Shown one piece after another: positions 63,101-64,000 of a stretch of DNA of 64,000 nt. The first letter of the stretch is position 1. Each line of letters starts with the position of its first letter. A program made the translations under genes and the position numbers. The stretch is from Enoplolaimus lenunculus (taxonomy: Eukaryota; Nematoda; Enoplea; Enoplida; Thoracostomopsidae). The stretch is from the NCBI GenBank assembly GCA_030248215.1, contig JASANG010002537.1, forward strand, positions 62,001 to 126,000. Direction: 5' to 3'. The notes below the pieces were generated by a model. It did not search any database. It worked only from the letters and a program-made list of their open reading frames with translations, and was not told the DNA's origin.

Positions 63101-63551
63101 GCTTTTCAGTTTTACTGTAGGCGAATGAAGGAAAAACATTTTGACAATTATAAGATGTACCTACAATTGTCGTTTTTGGCAAGTAAACTGATATACAGGA
63201 TTGTAGCATTCCTAATTTTATACTTAAACTTTACACTTGAATTTGATGTGAATGGTTGAAATACACTTGCGTTTGGTAGCTTGCAATTTCGCATTAGCAA
63301 AGTTGTGCAGATTTTTTATCATTTCAGGCTTTCTTGGTTGGAGCTACAAATGACAATTGTTCACATACATTCGTGGATTTTGCTTATCGCGTCAGTCGGA
63401 TTCATTGCTTATATTTGCTGCTGGTCGCCGAAATATGGCTCGCGAGCGAATACTAATGATTTCGTGCAAGCGAAAATCTCTGCGTTTAGCAATGCAAATC
63501 CACAGCAATGCAAAATCACTGCCTCTGTGGATTGTTTTGAGCAAAACATAG
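42129..63551 (+). CDS. scap: SREBP cleavage-activating protein (SCAP), 3' end beyond window
   Basis: SCAP is an ER sterol sensor that escorts SREBP to the Golgi. Exons: 42129-42318, 46564-46744, 47472-47670, 48726-48963, 49481-49724, 50488-50678, 51813-51925, 52737-52930, 53440-53563, 54242-54352, 55212-55408, 55752-55832, 62879-62963, 63328-63551. Phases match everywhere except between the first two, so at least one exon (luminal loop 1) in 42319-46563 was not found. Landmarks: N-terminus with TM1 (YYTYGRFCSSHPVITIL); sterol-sensing domain with HYNTKFISWL, VKSRWGIAFSV, YPYLAMLLGLENTL and AEIQEFCTFAIIGLITDF; TM7 near RAIMLVVCIWIVWL; luminal FWPAAVARYGLSLTGKYV; TM8 in the last exon, ending WSPKYGSR. 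The two aspartates important in mammalian SCAP appear conserved (LITDF, LTFDLQR). The COPII-binding MELADL hexapeptide aligns with FDQIDK. The WD40 domain would lie past the right edge. Repeats and other coding segments sit in the introns. Confidence 0.93.
42397..43545 (-). mobile_element. Possible retroelement-derived fossil in SCAP intron 1
   Basis: This block is visibly richer in G and C than its surroundings and holds open reading stretches on the minus strand, including one of nearly 200 codons. A segment around 43400 has the short motif YLVQLGDG, which recalls the region near the C-terminus of some Ty3/Gypsy-type integrases. No paired terminal repeats were seen. It looks broken and incomplete, and the assignment is weak. 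Other explanations are an unclassified repeat or a captured gene piece. Confidence 0.25.
43914..44217. repeat. Minisatellite, four units of about 73-76 bp
   Basis: Each unit contains GCAAAACCAAAACC, an ATCCGAAAAATTTGAC-like core and AGCGACTACAAGA. The four units are clearly diverged. It is located in the first SCAP intron. Confidence 0.8.
45910..53401 (+). CDS. Unidentified gene with exons interleaved among SCAP exons
   Basis: Three coding-like segments on the same strand as SCAP lie in its introns and join in frame: 45910-46272 (acceptor CCTCAG, donor GTGAAA), 49189-49298 (TACTGCAG, GTACGG) and 50074-50281 (TTGCCAG, GTAAGG). A fourth, 53327-53401 (donor GTAATG), also fits the phase. The first encodes about 120 residues of helical, leucine-rich sequence (for example YTNEGIKETLGLCIKTRLL and FIKQRLDSSEYPNF). 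The second contains MIFEDVHLLGDRCYTDAH and the third SGFYSGVRRMFNTECIL. I do not recognise the protein. The first segment faintly recalls MIF4G-type helical repeats (PAIP1/MIF4GD style), which is only a guess. No 5' start exon was found. The segments lack similarity to SCAP and cannot be inserted into it without adding residues at odd places. They may be a second gene, alternative exons, or remnants of a duplicated gene. Confidence 0.45.
46768..46928. mobile_element. CCCGTAGCCA-type MITE (about 160 bp), best copy
   Basis: The ends are CAGGCCCGTGGTCAGCTCAC and, inverted, CGGGCCCGTAGCCAAG. The inside has GGGGGGCTAAAAATTTT, GAGGGGCATACAAG and GGGGCCAAAATTTTTCCAGG. Further copies or pieces: 7353-7405, 12639-12807, 13336-13488, 13975-14130, 26037-26192, 40905-40997, 49310-49452, 50325-50465, 51478-51616, 52375-52492, 56802-56912 and 62481-62621. 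This is the commonest mobile element in the window. Confidence 0.7.
47766..47955. repeat. GTCGA/CGACAA-rich palindromic repeat
   Basis: The words CGACAATTTGTCG and CGACAACTTGTCG recur many times in direct and inverted form. Related blocks lie at about 48060-48180 and 49776-49960, all in SCAP introns. It is probably an unclassified element able to fold. Confidence 0.5.
53028..53190. repeat. Tandem duplication of about 83 bp within a telomere-like MITE
   Basis: AGGGGCAAACCGTGTTTCCG through CTTAGACTTAGGTATAGCC occurs twice in a row with one or two differences, inside a copy of the TTAGGC-bearing MITE family in a SCAP intron. Confidence 0.7.
53871..54757 (+). CDS. Uncertain coding segments in SCAP introns (possible 3' part of the interleaved gene)
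   Basis: An open segment, 53871-54091, starts at an ATG, reads NKFCELLLRYIHENHCYLVV and onward for about 73 codons, and ends at a donor (TATG|GTAATA). It joins in phase to 54691-54757 (acceptor CCCCACAG), which adds about 21 residues and ends in TAA. Both lie in SCAP introns, on the same strand, around the real SCAP exon 54242-54352. They could be the tail of the interleaved gene, but the phase from 53401 does not connect directly. No family was recognised. Confidence 0.25.
55914..55955 (+). other. Possible alternative terminal exon of SCAP with poly(A) signal
   Basis: A strong pyrimidine tract and acceptor (TATTTTTTTCTAG) precede 55914. Joined in phase to the exon ending at 55832, it adds VGSVAPSHTELY and then a TAA (55949-55951), with AATAAA at 55950-55955. 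Use of this exon would give a SCAP form ending before TM8 and the WD40 region. The main reading instead continues in phase to 62879. Chance cannot be excluded for so short an exon. Confidence 0.3.
56984..57557 (-). CDS. EGF-like domain, single-pass membrane protein (C-terminal exon), nested in SCAP intron
   Basis: One long terminal exon on the minus strand starts after an acceptor (CTTCTTAG) at 57557 and ends in TGA at 56984. It encodes cysteine-rich EGF-like sequence (HCQYGFGGVNCSTPMCYNGG, then YICRCPVLYSGHHCEQ and GRCICNDSG), followed by a hydrophobic segment (GVLIWLALFCVLCLPALVI) and a short cytoplasmic tail ending in STENIIR. It looks like the end of a type-I membrane protein with extracellular EGF repeats. 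A short upstream exon ending at 57651 (VEECLLHKTG) fits the phase but its acceptor is unclear. Further 5' exons were not found, so the gene is partial. It lies antisense inside the largest SCAP intron (55833-62878). The specific family is unknown. Confidence 0.7.
57819..58079. mobile_element. piggyBac-like MITE with internal tRNA-like sequence, copy 2
   Basis: The ends are CCCCTTCTCACAT and, inverted, CCTTTCTCACTT. The right target is TTAA (58080-58083) and the left is changed to ATAA. It is similar to the copy at 21254-21516 along its whole length but in the opposite orientation. The tRNA-like part lies on the plus strand at about 57967-58034 (AGCTGAGTGGTGATGG, then GTTCGAATCC). Confidence 0.75.
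59220..59510. repeat. CTTGCA/TGCAAG-rich palindromic cluster
   Basis: Within 290 bp the words CTTGCA, TTGCAG, GCAAGT and their complements occur more than fifteen times, often as nested palindromes such as TGCAACTTGCA and TTGCAACTGCAAG. An overlapping open frame of 112 codons on the plus strand appears to be a by-product of the repeat. Confidence 0.55.
61659..61745 (-). CDS. Candidate first exon, unknown protein
   Basis: On the minus strand an ATG at 61745 opens 29 codons (MNYTVFTLYQKYSQNAVILG and onward) ending at a consensus donor GTAAGT, phase 0. It lies about 4 kb upstream of the EGF-like exon on the same strand and could be its 5' exon, but no linking exon was found. It does not look like a signal peptide. 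It may be spurious. Confidence 0.22.
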
Positions 63552-63567
63552 GTACGCTTGGGGCCGG

Positions 63568-63968
63568 TTCTGTAGCGGCCTGAGTGAGAGGTGGATAGGT
63601 AATAAGAGTCCTAGGTGACTAATTTGAGTTAATAGAAGTTTATTTCCCTAATTAAAATCAGGAAACGGATAGAGTTTAAAATTAACGCCACCAACGTCAA
63701 TTACCTTAATTCGATTGTGTGAATGCTTCCTGGACCAAACTAAAATTCAGTAGTGAATTTGATTCAAACCTAAAAGTTTACCTATATATTCATAGCAGAA
63801 TACTCAAATTTCAGACGTAAAATGCTTGGCATAATAAGTTTAGATGTGCGGTTCAAAAATCTGGAACTGAATTGAAAAATACGAAGCACTTACGAAACCA
63901 AATAGCGGGGGGTCTACGCTCACAAAAGGCTATATTAATATCAGTCACCCTCTTTTTTTCTGGTCATT
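63568..63968. mobile_element. CTGTAGTGACCCG-type MITE, diverged copy
   Basis: Shared internal landmarks (AATAAGAGTCC, CAATTACCTTAATTC, TTGATTCAAACC-type core) and an inverted-looking right end near TCTGGTCATTACAGAATA place it in the same family as 14571-14951, with many changes. It sits just after the last SCAP exon seen. Confidence 0.4.
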
Positions 63969-64000
63969 ACAGAATATACTACGAAAACTACGTGAACAAT

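Overview
This window looks like nuclear DNA from a nematode. It is AT-rich and intron-rich, with many short non-autonomous transposons. It carries repeated arrays of TTAGGC/GCCTAA, the hexamer of nematode telomeres, inside internal sequence. Introns are long (hundreds of bases to several kb), unlike Caenorhabditis, so an enoplean or mermithid-like worm with an expanded genome is a reasonable guess. That placement is inference only. Gene models were built by hand from splice sites, reading-frame continuity and remembered protein families. No alignment was run.

Left part (2.8-24.9 kb, minus strand): two head-to-tail annexin genes. The first (11362 down to 2838, 11 exons, about 406 aa) has a long N-terminal extension. 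The second (24895 down to 18698, 10 exons, 337 aa) is compact. They share exon sizes and phases (80, 57 and 59 nt), as expected for tandem duplicates. Each seems to keep one canonical type-II calcium loop, and a different one: repeat 2 in the first, repeat 3 in the second.

Middle (32.9-37.1 kb, minus strand): a nine-exon choline/ethanolamine phosphotransferase gene (CEPT1/CHPT1 family) with an intact CDP-alcohol phosphotransferase motif and a 42-nt mini-intron near its 3' end.

Right part (42.1-64 kb): a plus-strand gene for SCAP, the SREBP cleavage-activating protein. Its sterol-sensing domain is spread over many exons and it runs off the right edge before the WD40 domain. Its largest intron (about 7 kb) holds a minus-strand EGF-like/transmembrane gene. 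Three to six further plus-strand coding-like segments lie between the SCAP exons, in introns and on the same strand. Three of them join in frame with good splice signals. This apparent interleaving of two genes is the oddest observation here.

The genes have a loose shared theme of membrane lipid biology (annexins, phospholipid synthesis, sterol sensing), but nothing shows that they work together. The rest is repeat-rich. It includes piggyBac-like MITEs with tRNA-like A and B boxes, MITEs carrying telomere-like arrays, hAT-like MITEs with CAGGGTGCAACCGG ends, CCCGTAGCCA-ended MITEs, a fold-back element, minisatellites and GC-rich islands. I saw no rRNA, no CRISPR array and no convincing intact tRNA gene.
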